Shown one piece after another: positions 23,977-34,171 of a DNA stretch of 64,000 nucleotides. The notes beneath the pieces were generated by a model. The model saw only the letters and a list, made by a program, of their open reading frames with translations, made no database searches and was not told the DNA's origin. The translations under genes were made by a program, and so were the position numbers. How positions within the stretch are numbered: the stretch's first letter is position 1; each line of letters opens with the position of its first letter. Source of the stretch: Mikania micrantha (lineage: Eukaryota; Streptophyta; Magnoliopsida; Asterales; Asteraceae); the NCBI GenBank assembly GCA_009363875.1, contig CM018680.1:74093811-74157810 (forward strand), given 5' to 3'.

Positions 23977-24230
23977 GTTTCTGAAGAAGTTAGAAACATG
24001 TTACTACCGTTTACAACATAAGTCATACAAACAATGGTCAAATGAGTTCATTTAAACAGTTAGGATTTCATATAGGAACTATATTTTTCTCCTATCTGTT
24101 ATTAAACTCATAACCTTTATAAATTTCCTAATATTATACTAAGTGTCCTAGTTGGTCATAACTAATATTAGCTAACTATTCTTAAGTCCTATACACTTCC
24201 CACCCTATACTAACACTGACAACCTCCCGA

Positions 24231-24314
24231 TGCAATGCAACAAGCTTATATATAGGGCATGTGCAGAGGTAGATCGCAATCTCCCCTACACCGTCCCACC
24301 ACCGTTCCATTGCA
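24231..24314 (-). other. Covarying structured module, B leader copy 3
   Basis: Closing stem TGCAATGCAAC (24231-24241) with GTTCCATTGCA (24304-24314), 10 of 11 pairs. The inner hairpin also differs, with arms AGAT/ATCT around loop TGCG (CGCA on the plus strand) instead of CAGT/ACTG. Core CATGCCCTATATATA retained in sense. Confidence 0.75.
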
Positions 24315-24961
24315 CCACGATTATGCCCTTGTTAGTGTTTAGGGTGTATCATGTATTTCACCATATTCTCACTTCGCAAATCTTATCCAAGATAGGATAA
24401 TTTTGAGTGAAGTGGTCTTTAGTTCCCTTGGACATTTAGGTTTACCTAATGTCTAAGTTCACCTTGACATGTAGGTTTGCCTATTTCTAAGTTCACCTAA
24501 TGTCTAAGTTCACCTGACATTAAGTTTCCCCTAATGTCTAAGTTTACTAAAAATCCCTACTAATCCAAATGTCCATAACCATCAATAAGGGTCCATATCA
24601 TCACTGAGTGCTCTTATTGTCACTAAGTGTTCATATCCTCCCTATAGTTTATTCTCATCAAGTGTTCATACCATCCCTAAGTGTTAGTATCATCACTATG
24701 CGTTTATATTATCATCAAGTGTCTATATCATCACCCAAGTCTACATTTCATTACTAAGTGTTCGTATTGTTAGTTGATCCTATGCACCCTACGTGTCCAA
24801 TCCGTGTGTTTCATAAGTGAATTTATAAGTATTTATCAAATATGAGCATCCATGAGTCAATCCATCAAACATTTCATCAACAGTCCACAATCATATCCTC
24901 TCAACCATTCCTAGTAAGTTCCTAATAATATCCTAAGTTCCTGACACTGACAGACCCCCAA

Positions 24962-25011
24962 TATACTACAAATGGTATATGTATATGGCATATGTAGGGG
25001 TCAGTCGCAAC
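24962..25011 (-). other. Covarying structured module, B leader copy 2 (split by F), first half
   Basis: TATACTACAAA at 24962-24972 pairs perfectly with TTTGTAGTATA at 37054-37064 across the F insertion (11 bp). F entered inside the inner hairpin loop region, gtcagtcgcaac. Confidence 0.75.
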
Positions 25012-25077
25012 TGTGACAATTCGACTTTTCGAATTAACCTCGTTAACTAAAGATAGTGAGATCACAGGCCCAACAGG

Positions 25078-25240
25078 ACAAATGTAGGCCCAAGGAGTCT
25101 AGGTAGGCCCAATAAGGCTAATGTAAGCCCAATGAGGTCTAGGAAGGCCCAATGAGGCCAAGGTAGGCCCAATGAGGCTCAAAGTAGGCCCAATTGTAAT
25201 TATGAGACCCAATTGGGTTAATCTAGCCCAATAATATTCC
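25078..25240 (+). repeat. GGCCCAAT repeats at the start of F 5' LTR
   Basis: Six GGCCCA, two AGCCCA and one ACCCA at about 20-28-base spacing. The reverse complement TGGGCC/TGGGCT is the plant site II (TCP-binding) type. Repeated at 34238-34400 in the 3' LTR. The ORF on the minus strand is a by-product. Confidence 0.8.
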
Positions 25241-26590
25241 AATTGGCCGATTAGTGACAATTCGGTATTCCGGATTAATTCCGTTAACTTTAGAATTAAC
25301 CGAAATGTTAGGTAATTGAACAAAAACAAACTACAAGGGTTTTAATCGAACAAAATAATGTTGTAAACATCTATAATGCAAAGATTATAGTAATATTTAG
25401 GTAAAAACTCAAGTTTTGACTTTTTAAGTCAAAATTCGTATGGCTTATTACACAAAAAGTCGAATTTCATGATTCCTTCAAATAAAAATTGAAATTAATT
25501 GCTTTTAATCATACTATTGATGACTAATAATGATTATCATACGTTATGAAACCATGAATGATCGAATTTAACTCAGACAATAACCAAAACGTTAAAACCG
25601 TCCATAATTGCTACACAATTCGTATAATCGAGCAAAACACACCAAATTGAGTCCACAGAAATCATAGTCGGCACCTTTAGGGTCAGAAACATCCACCAAT
25701 TCGATCTCAGAAGCTGTGGAAAGAAGATTCGATCGTGGGGATTACCGAAATCTAGCCTAAAGTCGAACTCTGTCAATTGATTATAAAAACAAGTAAGTTT
25801 TTAATCCTGGTCATTCTAAAAGATCCGATTAAGCATAACCCTATGTTAATTTCAAGTTCTAACAACGAATTAATAGAACCCGATTACTAGGGTTCATCGT
25901 TTGAGATGTTTTGGGGGTTTTCGATTAAACAAGTGTTAAAATCAAATTGATGGTTATCAGTAGCTTCATAAAGTGCCGATTAACAAAAACCATGAATCAA
26001 TTTCATTACACTTTAAGGAATCGATCGAGTTTGATTGCTAGGGTTCTTGAACTAAAATCGTTTGGGGGTTTCAACCCATAAGAACTTTATATTCCAATTA
26101 AACAACACAGACATGTTCGTTATGTTTAAATGAATGAAAAGCATATATCAATTTCAAGTAACAACAAGGAATTAAACGATTTTGATTTCTAGGGTTTTTG
26201 TTGAAAAACCGTTTGGGGTTTCGAAGCTATCGAACTTGTTACTCGAATTAGATTGCACAGAAAGCTTCGAAACTTATTGCTTAATGAAAACCCTAAGAAA
26301 TTTCAGTTAAACACAAACGAATTTAACAAAATTAGATGATGGGTTTGGGGATTCACGTTCGAAACGCTACATGTCACGAATTGGAACTTTAAAATGATGA
26401 TTTAATCAAATTAAAGAAATGGTTGAACTCGTTTGGACCACTGGAACCATAACCCTATGGTTTTAGGTTCGAATACAATGGGATTGTGGGTCAATTTGGG
26501 TTCAAAGTGTTCGGTCAAGGTTAACCAAAAAGAAACTGATTGCTTTGGGCTTAAAACAAATAATATCGGTTCTCTGTTGCAAATGCATAG

Positions 26591-26658
26591 TGGGCTGAGA
26601 TGGTAAGGATGGTGTGTTAGGAGGTAAAGGTCGCGGGTTCGAACCCGGCCTTTACCGG
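26591..26658 (+). other. tRNA-like (A box plus B box) module in F 5' LTR
   Basis: TGGGCTGAGATGGTAAGG matches a Pol III A box and GGTTCGAACCC (26636-26646) is a perfect B box. GGTAAAGG (26623-26630) pairs with CCTTTACC (26649-26656), and CGGGTT/AACCCG forms the inner stem. There is no complete tRNA acceptor stem, so it is not called as a tRNA gene. Copy in the 3' LTR at 35735-35802. Confidence 0.6.
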
Positions 26659-27244
26659 TTTTTGAAGTTTTGAACCATTTTCATTATTTTCGTCATAACT
26701 AATTCGTTTTAACTCCGTTTCGACCCATTCGAATTTCGTTGGAACCAGAATTCAGTTTAGAACGTATTAGAATAATAAAATTTATATTTTAACTCGAAAA
26801 CATAATCGCGTATGATTACGCTTACTTAAATAAAATTATAATCGATTACATGATTTTAGTTAAACGATTTTAAAGTCACGCGTGCTTATAGATGCACAGT
26901 TCTAAAACTCTAACATACGTATGTTTACGTATGTGATTACACACAAAGCGATATCTCGAATAACACAACGATTATTGTTGAAACACAGATTTCTCGTAGA
27001 AGACAGTTTACGCGATTTCTTGTGTGTTTGATCATTCCGTTGCTATCAAAGGTGCGTACACGGCCCCTTTCTTATTTTAATTGTTTTGGGGGAGAAAACA
27101 TGTGCAACAAACGCTTTTAGATACATATCACTTGCATGAGTTAGCTGTTTACATTAAGTGCAAACATAGCATTACAAAGCCTTCCATTTCGAACCGTTTA
27201 ATTTGCCGTAGCGCAAAGCGTGGTAGTTGAAGATAGATCTATTG

Positions 27245-27334
27245 GGTTTGACAAACCTCACTTGGTAGATGGGATCTACGCAGGTGTTTGACTGACCAAA
27301 CACACACATTGCTATTGTTCGTGCTAGACAATAG
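27245..27334 (+). repeat. Run of four hairpins in F 5' LTR
   Basis: Stems: GGTTTG/CAAACC (27245-27257), TAGAT/ATCTA (27266-27278), GTGTTTG/CAAACAC (27284-27303), CTATTGT/ACAATAG (27312-27334). The last corresponds in position to CTATGT/ACATAG in LTR A (15405-15423). Confidence 0.65.
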
Positions 27335-27883
27335 TGTTAAGGCAAAAACATGCTATAGCATGGCAACTCGTCAGCTTCGGTGTCGACCACTTGTGTAAAT
27401 AGTTTATATGACTAGCTATCATGACTGTGCATGTGTGATTATGTTATCTACAACTTGATATTCAAACTGTTGTTTTGAACATTGTGAATGATTAAAACCT
27501 GTGTTATGCACCAACCTTTGTGTTGACTTGATTTACGTGTTTTCTCAGGACACTAAGACACAAGCAAGGACAAGCAGGGACTAGGATGTTGAGTCTCATG
27601 CATGCATTTCAGTTCAAGTGTTTTAGCTTTGATAAATTAAGACATTGAATGTTATTGGATTTGTACTTTACATTTTCAAACTGTTACATTTCATTATTGG
27701 TTTTTAAAACGCTTCCGCAAACTTTGAAAACTCTGATGTTACAGTTTTAGACCAACATATGTTTTGAAATTCTTTTGAAATTCATATAGAGGTCTTCGTT
27801 ATGTCTAATGATCTGAGATCCTGGTTTGTCACGCTCCCAAACGGTATGATTCCGTTAGTTGAAAATTTGGGGGTGTGACAGAT

Positions 27884-27895
27884 TGGTATCAGAGC
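27884..27895 (+). promoter_or_regulatory. Primer binding site of element F
   Basis: TGGTATCAGAGC, complementary to the 3' end of initiator-Met tRNA, three bases after the 5' LTR. Confidence 0.9.
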
Positions 27896-28012
27896 CATTG
27901 GTTATAGCGAACTAGGTTTGCATTTTGTAGACTTAGACTATAACTGTTAGACATTAGACACTTGCTTACACGATGGTTTGTATGCACTTACATATGGCAT
28001 TATGTAACAGAT

Positions 28013-28759
28013 ATGGCATCATCGTCTAAGCGTATTCTTGATGAGGAGTCACATGTGGAAATTGAAGCAGCTAAGAAGAGGAAACTGGAGCCAGTGGATA
28101 ATACTATTCACTATGGCGAGGATATTCACATTAGACCCAGAGGGAGCAGCCATTATTGGCAATGGTTCCCTGATCTCATCCGTAGCTGGGTACGCGAGGA
28201 GAGAGTGCCTCCTCCATCCGCTACTTCATCTACTACTGGCATATGGACATTACCGGCTCTAGGGTATCCGCTAGAGCAAGCATTTGCTGCATTCGTGGCA
28301 CGTATGGATCGAGAGATCCGTAATATGCGCGGGGCGGCAGGGGCAATCACAGGGTTGTTGGAAAGCAACAACTGGATTATGGATAAATGGAGGAGTCTTA
28401 AGGAGGAGCTGATTCGTACAAATGAATTACATGAGAATCTGGTGGAGGATGTGGAAATGATGCGAAATGCTATTGTTGAACTCACCAACCGACTTCAAGA
28501 TGTTGAACTTCGTGCAACTATGGCCGAGGCACGACAACAAGAGACAGAACTACGTGCGGCTATGGCCGAGGCAAGGGCTGAAGAGGCCATTGCACTATCT
28601 AATGCGGCTATAGATGGAACTAATGTAGTCGGGGATTTGGCCGAACAAGCATTGATACTTGTCACCGAACATATACAGTATGATCATGGTGCAGAAGGTG
28701 GTCCACCAGAACGGGCTGATTCATCTTCTAGTGTTGCACCACCAAATGATGGGGTTTAG
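28013..28759 (+). CDS. Extra ORF between PBS and gag of element F, intact
   Basis: 248 aa from ATG 28013 (MASSSKRILDEES); an in-frame open stretch extends back to 27962 but without ATG. I do not recognise the family. Visible: a basic KKRKLEP patch at about 22-28 that could be a nuclear signal; a middle segment with Trp-rich HYWQWFPDLIRSWV; a long charged helical region (about 105-215) with coiled-coil character, including a near-duplicated unit ELRATMAEARQQ / ELRAAMAEARAE; and a Ser/Pro-rich acidic tail. It lies between PBS and gag and is open throughout, whereas pol of the same element has many breaks. Upstream ORFs are known in Tat/Ogre-type Ty3 elements; whether this is related cannot be judged here. 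Function unknown. Confidence 0.7.
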   Translation: MASSSKRILDEESHVEIEAAKKRKLEPVDNTIHYGEDIHIRPRGSSHYWQWFPDLIRSWVREERVPPPSATSSTTGIWTLPALGYPLEQAFAAFVARMDREIRNMRGAAGAITGLLESNNWIMDKWRSLKEELIRTNELHENLVEDVEMMRNAIVELTNRLQDVELRATMAEARQQETELRAAMAEARAEEAIALSNAAIDGTNVVGDLAEQALILVTEHIQYDHGAEGGPPERADSSSSVAPPNDGV

Positions 28760-29001
28760 CTACTTTACGTTAATTATCTTTCAGTAACAAACTTATATGA
28801 GTGGGTTGTACTCATAAAAGTAGATTTCGTGTTTAGTTGTTTTGCATCTCTTTGACAAACAATTGTAAGCACTAGTTTATCATAAGTGATTAAGAACTGT
28901 TACCTTAATGACTATGGTAGTGTGTTGTATTTACTTTATGCATGAATGTTGATTATGCGATGGGTGTAGTCTCATTATGTATATTGGTAAATAGGGAGAT
29001 C

Positions 29002-30138
29002 ATGGTTGGAGGAAACATTAACATGACCACAACGGAAGTTGAGGCACTTATTAACACTCGAATTACCGAGACAATCGCAAACTATACGCAAACATACCAA
29101 ACAGAACCACATGATCCAACGGGGGAACTGGTAAACCTACAGATGTGCACGTTCAAGACATTCTTGGACTGCAAACCACGTAATTTCAAAGGATCGGAAG
29201 GAGCCGTTGGACTTCTTCGATGGATTGAACAGTTAGAATCGGTGTTTGAGATGTGCAATTGTCCGGAAGAAAACAAGGTCAGATACGCTATGGGTACTTT
29301 GGAGGGTTCAGCCTTGACATGGTGGAACTCTATCGTACAGACACTCGGTTTAAATACAGCCAATGCACTTACTTGGATCGGATTCAAAATTCTATTGCAG
29401 GAGGAGTATTGTTCCCGTAATGAAATGCAAAAACTTGAGGATGAATACGGGCAACTCAAGATGAAAGGTTCTAATATTGAGGAATACACTACTCGATTCC
29501 AGCAATTAGCAAGACTCTTACCGCACAGGGCAACCCCATCTAGCAAGTGGATCAAGAAATATATTGGAGGGCTGGTATCTCAGGTTCGAAAATTGATCAT
29601 ATCTGCAAATCCTACCACCATACAGCAAGCTATTCGACTGGCACACCAACTGACTGATCAAGTGATGCAACGAGGGACACTACCCAAACGAACAGTGACA
29701 GCTAAAGTGGGAGACCACAAAAGAAAATGGGATAGCATTGATTCCAAGAATTTCACTCAGCCGTCATTTCAGCAAAATCGCAAGCAGGAATCCAACAAGA
29801 CTCATCACAATCCAAACAATAACCAACAGTCATCGGGAGGGTATAATGGTAAATACCCAAAGTGCAACAAATGTGGATTCCATCACTTTGGGAATCAATG
29901 TGACAAGTACCGATGTCAGCGATGCAGAAAGATAGGTCATGTAGCAAAAGACTGTCGAGGGGAACTTCAGGCAAGCTCACTGAACCGGAACTACACACAG
30001 AAAGGATGTTTTGAGTGTGGCTTATCAGGACATTTCAAGAAAGAATGCCCACAACTCAAGAAAAGAAGGGCTAATGACATAACTACAAAAGGAAACAGCA
30101 ACAACAACACAAATGTTGTTCGAACAGGGCTTTTGTGA
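29002..30138 (+). CDS. gag: Gag protein of element F
   Basis: Retrotransposon gag: capsid-like domain (CTFKTFLDCKPRNFKG, then LRWIEQLE, ALTWWNS, KYIGGLV) followed by zinc knuckles CQRCRKIGHVAKDC and CFECGLSGHFKKEC. It forms the virus-like particle that packages element RNA. Frame is open from 28942; ATG 29002 is preferred because homologous gags start near here, and ATG 29023 is also possible. It ends at TGA 30136-30138, where a one-base shift separates it from pol; the true reading probably continues into pol, since RAFVIGG in the next frame matches the usual gag-protease junction. Confidence 0.85.
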   Translation: MVGGNINMTTTEVEALINTRITETIANYTQTYQTEPHDPTGELVNLQMCTFKTFLDCKPRNFKGSEGAVGLLRWIEQLESVFEMCNCPEENKVRYAMGTLEGSALTWWNSIVQTLGLNTANALTWIGFKILLQEEYCSRNEMQKLEDEYGQLKMKGSNIEEYTTRFQQLARLLPHRATPSSKWIKKYIGGLVSQVRKLIISANPTTIQQAIRLAHQLTDQVMQRGTLPKRTVTAKVGDHKRKWDSIDSKNFTQPSFQQNRKQESNKTHHNPNNNQQSSGGYNGKYPKCNKCGFHHFGNQCDKYRCQRCRKIGHVAKDCRGELQASSLNRNYTQKGCFECGLSGHFKKECPQLKKRRANDITTKGNSNNNTNVVRTGLL

Positions 30139-33100
30139 TTGGAGGACGTCGGGCACGGGAAGATCCCAACGTCGTTACAGGTACGTTCCTCTTGAATAAT
30201 CATTCTGCCTTATTGATATTTGACACTGATGCAGATCAGGGTTTTGTATCTAGCAAATTTTGTAAATTGCTAAGTGTTAGTCCTATGGCTTTAGAAAACC
30301 CGTACACTATAGAACTAGCTGATGATAAGTTAGTTGTTGTAAACCATATTCTTAAAGGATGTGTTCTTGACTTGATGGGTCAAACACATGACATTGACTT
30401 CATGCCTACCGCCTTAGGCAGTTTTGATGTAGTCATTGGCATGGACTGGTTGTCCAAACACCAGGCTAAAATAGTATGCCATCAAAAGATCGTTCGTATA
30501 CCGCTTCCACATGGAGAGACACTGTATGTACAAGGTGAGAAGAGCAGTACGCCACTGCATCTCATGGCTTGTATGAAGACACACAAATGTCTGCGTAAAG
30601 GTCATACAACAGTTATAACACTTATAACTGAGAAGCCGGTAGTTGAGAAGAAGATAGAAGACATCCCAGTAGGTTGTGAATTCCCTGAAGTATTTCCAGA
30701 AGACCTACCGGGATTTCCGCCTATCAGACAGGTGGAATTTCGAATCGACCTTACACCAGACACAGCACCGATAGCTAGGGCGCCTTATCGACTTCCACCA
30801 TCAGAAATGCAAGAGTTATCCACACAATTGCAAGAGTTGTTGGATAAGGGTTTTATATGACCTAGTTTTTTTACCGTGGGGAGCTCCAGTCTTATTTGTT
30901 AAGAAAAAGGACGGGACTTTCCGTATGTGTATCGATTACCAGGAACTTAACAAGGTCATTATCAAAAACCGGTATCCGTTACTTCGGATTTACGATCTGT
31001 TCGATCAGTTGCAAGGTTCGAGTTACTACTCGAAGATTGATCTCAGGTCTGGTTATCATCAACTAAGAGTCCAGGAGGAGGATATCCCAAAGACAGCATT
31101 CAGGACGCGCTATGGCCATTATGAGTTCTTGGTCATGCCATTTGGGTTGACAAACGCTCCAGCTGTATTCATGGATCTCATGAATCGTGTTTGTAAACCT
31201 TATCTTGATAAGTTTGTCATTGTTTTCATTGATGACATTCTCATCTATTCACAATCTGAGGAGGAACACGCTGAACATCTTCGATTACTGCTAGAGATAT
31301 TGAAACAAGAACAATTGTACGCTAAGTTCTCGAAATGTCATTTCTGGATGCGAGAAGTACAATTTTTGGGGCATATAGTTAATGAAAAGGGTATACATGT
31401 TGATCTAGTGAAGATTGAAGCGATTAAGAATTGGGAAGCGCCAAAGACTCCTACTGAGGTACGACAGTTCCTTGGTTTGGCGGGTTATTACCGACGATTC
31501 ATTGAAGGTTTCTCAAAGATCGCTCAACCACTTACAGCTCTTTCGCATAGGGGAACGAAGTATAACCGGACGGATAAACAGGAAACTGCGTTCCAGTTAC
31601 TGAAACAGAAACTCTGCAGTGCACCGATTCTGTCCTTACCGGAAGGGACGGAAGACTTTGTGGTGTATTGTGATGCATATGCACAAGGTTTGGGATGTGT
31701 GTTGATGCAACGTGAAAAAGTGATTGCTTATGCTTCCAGGCAACTACGAACACACGAAAAGAATTACACTACTCACGACTTGGAGTTAGGAGCAGTGGTT
31801 TTTGCTTTGAAGATTTGGAGGCATTACTTGTATGGAACTAAGTGTACTATTTACACTGATCATAAGAGTTTGCAACATATCTTTGATCAGAAGGAACTAA
31901 ATATGAGGCAACGACGATGGGTTGAGTTGTTGAACGATTATGGGTGTGTGATCAAGTATCACCCGGGAAAAGCTAATGTGGTAGCTGACGCTTTAAGCAG
32001 AAAAGATACTTCAACAAGACGGGTTCGTGCACTTATGATGACTATACATACTGACTTACCTGACAAGGTACACAGTGCTCAGATCGAGGCCTTGAAAAAG
32101 GAAAACTTAGTACCGAAATCTTTGCGAGGAATGGAGGAACAAATGGATGCGAAGTCTGACCGAATTTGTTATTTCATTAATAGAATGTGGATACCTTTGT
32201 ATGGAGGTTTAAGGGAACTTGTGATGGATGAAGCGCACAAGTCCAGATATTCAGTCCATCCAGAATCAGACAAGATGTATCATGACTTGAAGGCACTGTA
32301 TTGGTGGCCTCACACGAAAGCTGATATTGCTAAGTACGTTAGCAAATGTTTGGCTTGTTCGAAAGTCAAAGTTGAATACCAGAAGCCATCTGGTTTACTG
32401 CAACAAACAGAGATACCGATGTGGAAGTGAGAACAGATTCCGATGGATTTCATTACTAAACTACCCCGTACACCGAGTGGTTGTGATACAATATGGGTAA
32501 TTGTCGATCGATTAACGAAATCTGCACACTTCTTAGCAATCAAGGAAACTGATAAGATGGAAAAACTGATTCGTATTTACATCAAGGAAGTGGTAGCACG
32601 ACATGGCGTGCCAATTTCCATCATAACAGATCGGGATGCCCGATTTACTTCCAACTTTTGGAACTCACTCCATAAGTCATTGGGGACTCGCTCGGATATG
32701 AGTACCGCCTATCATCCACAGACCGACGGTCAAAGTGAACGTACGATTCAAACGCTCGAGGATATGTACGAGTTTGTGTAATTGACTTTAATGATAGCTG
32801 GGAAAACCACTTATCGTTGGTGGGATTCTCTTACAAATCTGGAACCGTATGGTAGAGGTTCGGGATCGACAAAAGAGTTACGCTGACAAACGACAAACAG
32901 TTGGAATTTCAAGTAGGAGACATGATTCTTCTAAAAGTGTCATCTTGGAGGTGACACCATACATAGGACCTTTTGAGATCCTAACAAGGATTGGTCCGGT
33001 AGAGTATCAACTCAATTACCGAATAAACTCAATGGAGTTCATAATGTATTTCATGTTTCGAACTTGAAGAAACGTCTTTTTGCTGAGACATTGATAGTAC

Positions 33101-33300
33101 CACTTGAAGAAATGCAAGTGGACGAACAGTTACAATTTGTTGAGGAATCAGTTGAAATCATGGACCGAGAGGTCGAACAACTCAAACAAAGCAAGATTTC
33201 GATAGTCAAAGTTCGGTAGAATTCAAGACGTGGTTCTGAATTCACATGAGAAAGAGTAGATCAAATGATGTAAAAGTATCCCCACTTATTCAAAACAACA
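30135..33300 (+). pseudogene. pol: Broken Ty3 pol of element F
   Basis: Protease, reverse transcriptase, RNase H, H2C2 domain and integrase are all recognisable. Lesions seen: frameshift at the gag join (about 30120-30135); protease active site DTGA changed to DTDA (codon 30228); stop 30858-30860; an extra T in a 7-T run at 30866-30872; stop 32428-32430 at a Trp position just before the integrase core; one-base loss near 32767; deletion of the region after the integrase core (about 32837-32850); a second deletion near 32945; several stops in the last 100 bases (33217 onward). RT keeps FIDD and integrase keeps its D, D, E residues. Most point lesions are C-to-T or G-to-A type. No functional pol could be made from this copy. 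Confidence 0.9.
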
Positions 33301-33349
33301 ACAAACATTAAGAATGCACGTTAAATTTCGGGACGAAATTTCCTTCAAC

Positions 33350-33360
33350 AAGGGGATGAT
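33350..33360 (+). promoter_or_regulatory. Upstream polypurine tract copy in element F
   Basis: aaggggatga preceded by gggacgaaatttccttcaac, then TGTGATATTTCACAC, which looks like an LTR start of a related family. The functional-looking PPT lies 812 bases downstream. Confidence 0.6.
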
Positions 33361-34160
33361 GTGATATTTCACACTCTAACTGTAAGCACAAACACTTCAT
33401 ACTATTGATTTTAGTATAAACAACTGGGGTGAACACCAGATTTGCAGAATGCAAACACAAACATTTCATAGTAGTACATACATGATTGATTTCAAACAAT
33501 GTATTACATTTCAAACATTACATTTGATGTACTAAATTTCATGGTGGTACAATCATGATCGGTTAAACAAGGGTGGAGTTACATATAGAAGGAACCAGAA
33601 TAATTGTGTAAGGTAAATTGACGAATACAGGGGCCCATGTACTCGTGAATTTACAGGTACGCATGAATTTTGGAAGTTTCTATTTTGTCGACTACATTCA
33701 AACATTTGCTACGTGTGAGATTACATAGTACAGTATACAAACACTTTATTCAATTGGTTCTGTTACAAACATTTGTGCTACATTACATTCTATACATTTT
33801 ATGTGCTACATTTCATATGTTATATGTTATGGTAGTACATGCATGATTGGTTACACACATTTTGCTATGTGCAGGGTTGCATAGAACAAACAGTTACGGA
33901 CACTCACTATGTGTGAGGTTACACAACACAGTATAATCAAACACAAACAGTCACAGTTAGGTGAACTAACTAGTGTACACGCAAACAGTCACATTGAACG
34001 ATCACAATTAGTGGTGATGTTGCAAGTATTAGATTTTGTGTGTGAGTACACACAAGCACGCGGAATGATCAAACCACACTAACACGTACGATTTAAACTC
34101 ATAAGTAGTTTCCTAACTACTCCTAACATTTACTAATTTTCGGGACGAAAATTCCTTCAA
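33361..34160 (+). other. Segment between the two PPT copies of element F
   Basis: About 800 bases without coding sequence, rich in acaaacatttcatag, tacatgcatgattgg and gtgtgaggttacac words. It begins like an LTR but lacks an LTR end. Interpreted as a remnant LTR start from a relative, retained between duplicated PPTs. Confidence 0.5.
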
Positions 34161-34171
34161 CAAGGGGATGA
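34161..34171 (+). promoter_or_regulatory. Polypurine tract adjoining F 3' LTR
   Basis: caaggggatga directly before TGTGACAATTCG. Confidence 0.8.

Larger units (their letters stand above)
23977..25011 (-). other. Leader of element B, gag-proximal part
   Basis: Untranslated region between PBS and gag (the rest is 37025-37528). It carries two structured modules (24231-24314 and the half at 24962-25011) and a stretch of degenerate 25-35-base repeats (24418-24790; words catcactaagtgt, ctaagttcacctaatgt). No ORF recognised. Confidence 0.7.
25012..27880 (+). repeat. 5' LTR of element F
   Basis: 2869 bp, TGTGACAATTCG to GGGGGTGTGACA. Starts with a GGCCCA-rich repeat (25078-25235). It has a tRNA-like module (26591-26658), gtgcgtacacggcccc at 27051, hairpins at 27245-27334 and the CACCAAC-type block at 27507-27549. 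Confidence 0.95.

Noticed and set aside
25099..25329. 76-codon ORF (and its copy at 34259-34489)
   Set aside because: Antisense to the GGCCCA repeat of LTR F; repetitive peptide without conserved features.
26591..26658. Candidate tRNA gene
   Set aside because: A and B boxes are present but there is no complete acceptor stem or sensible anticodon loop; it is kept only as a tRNA-like module.
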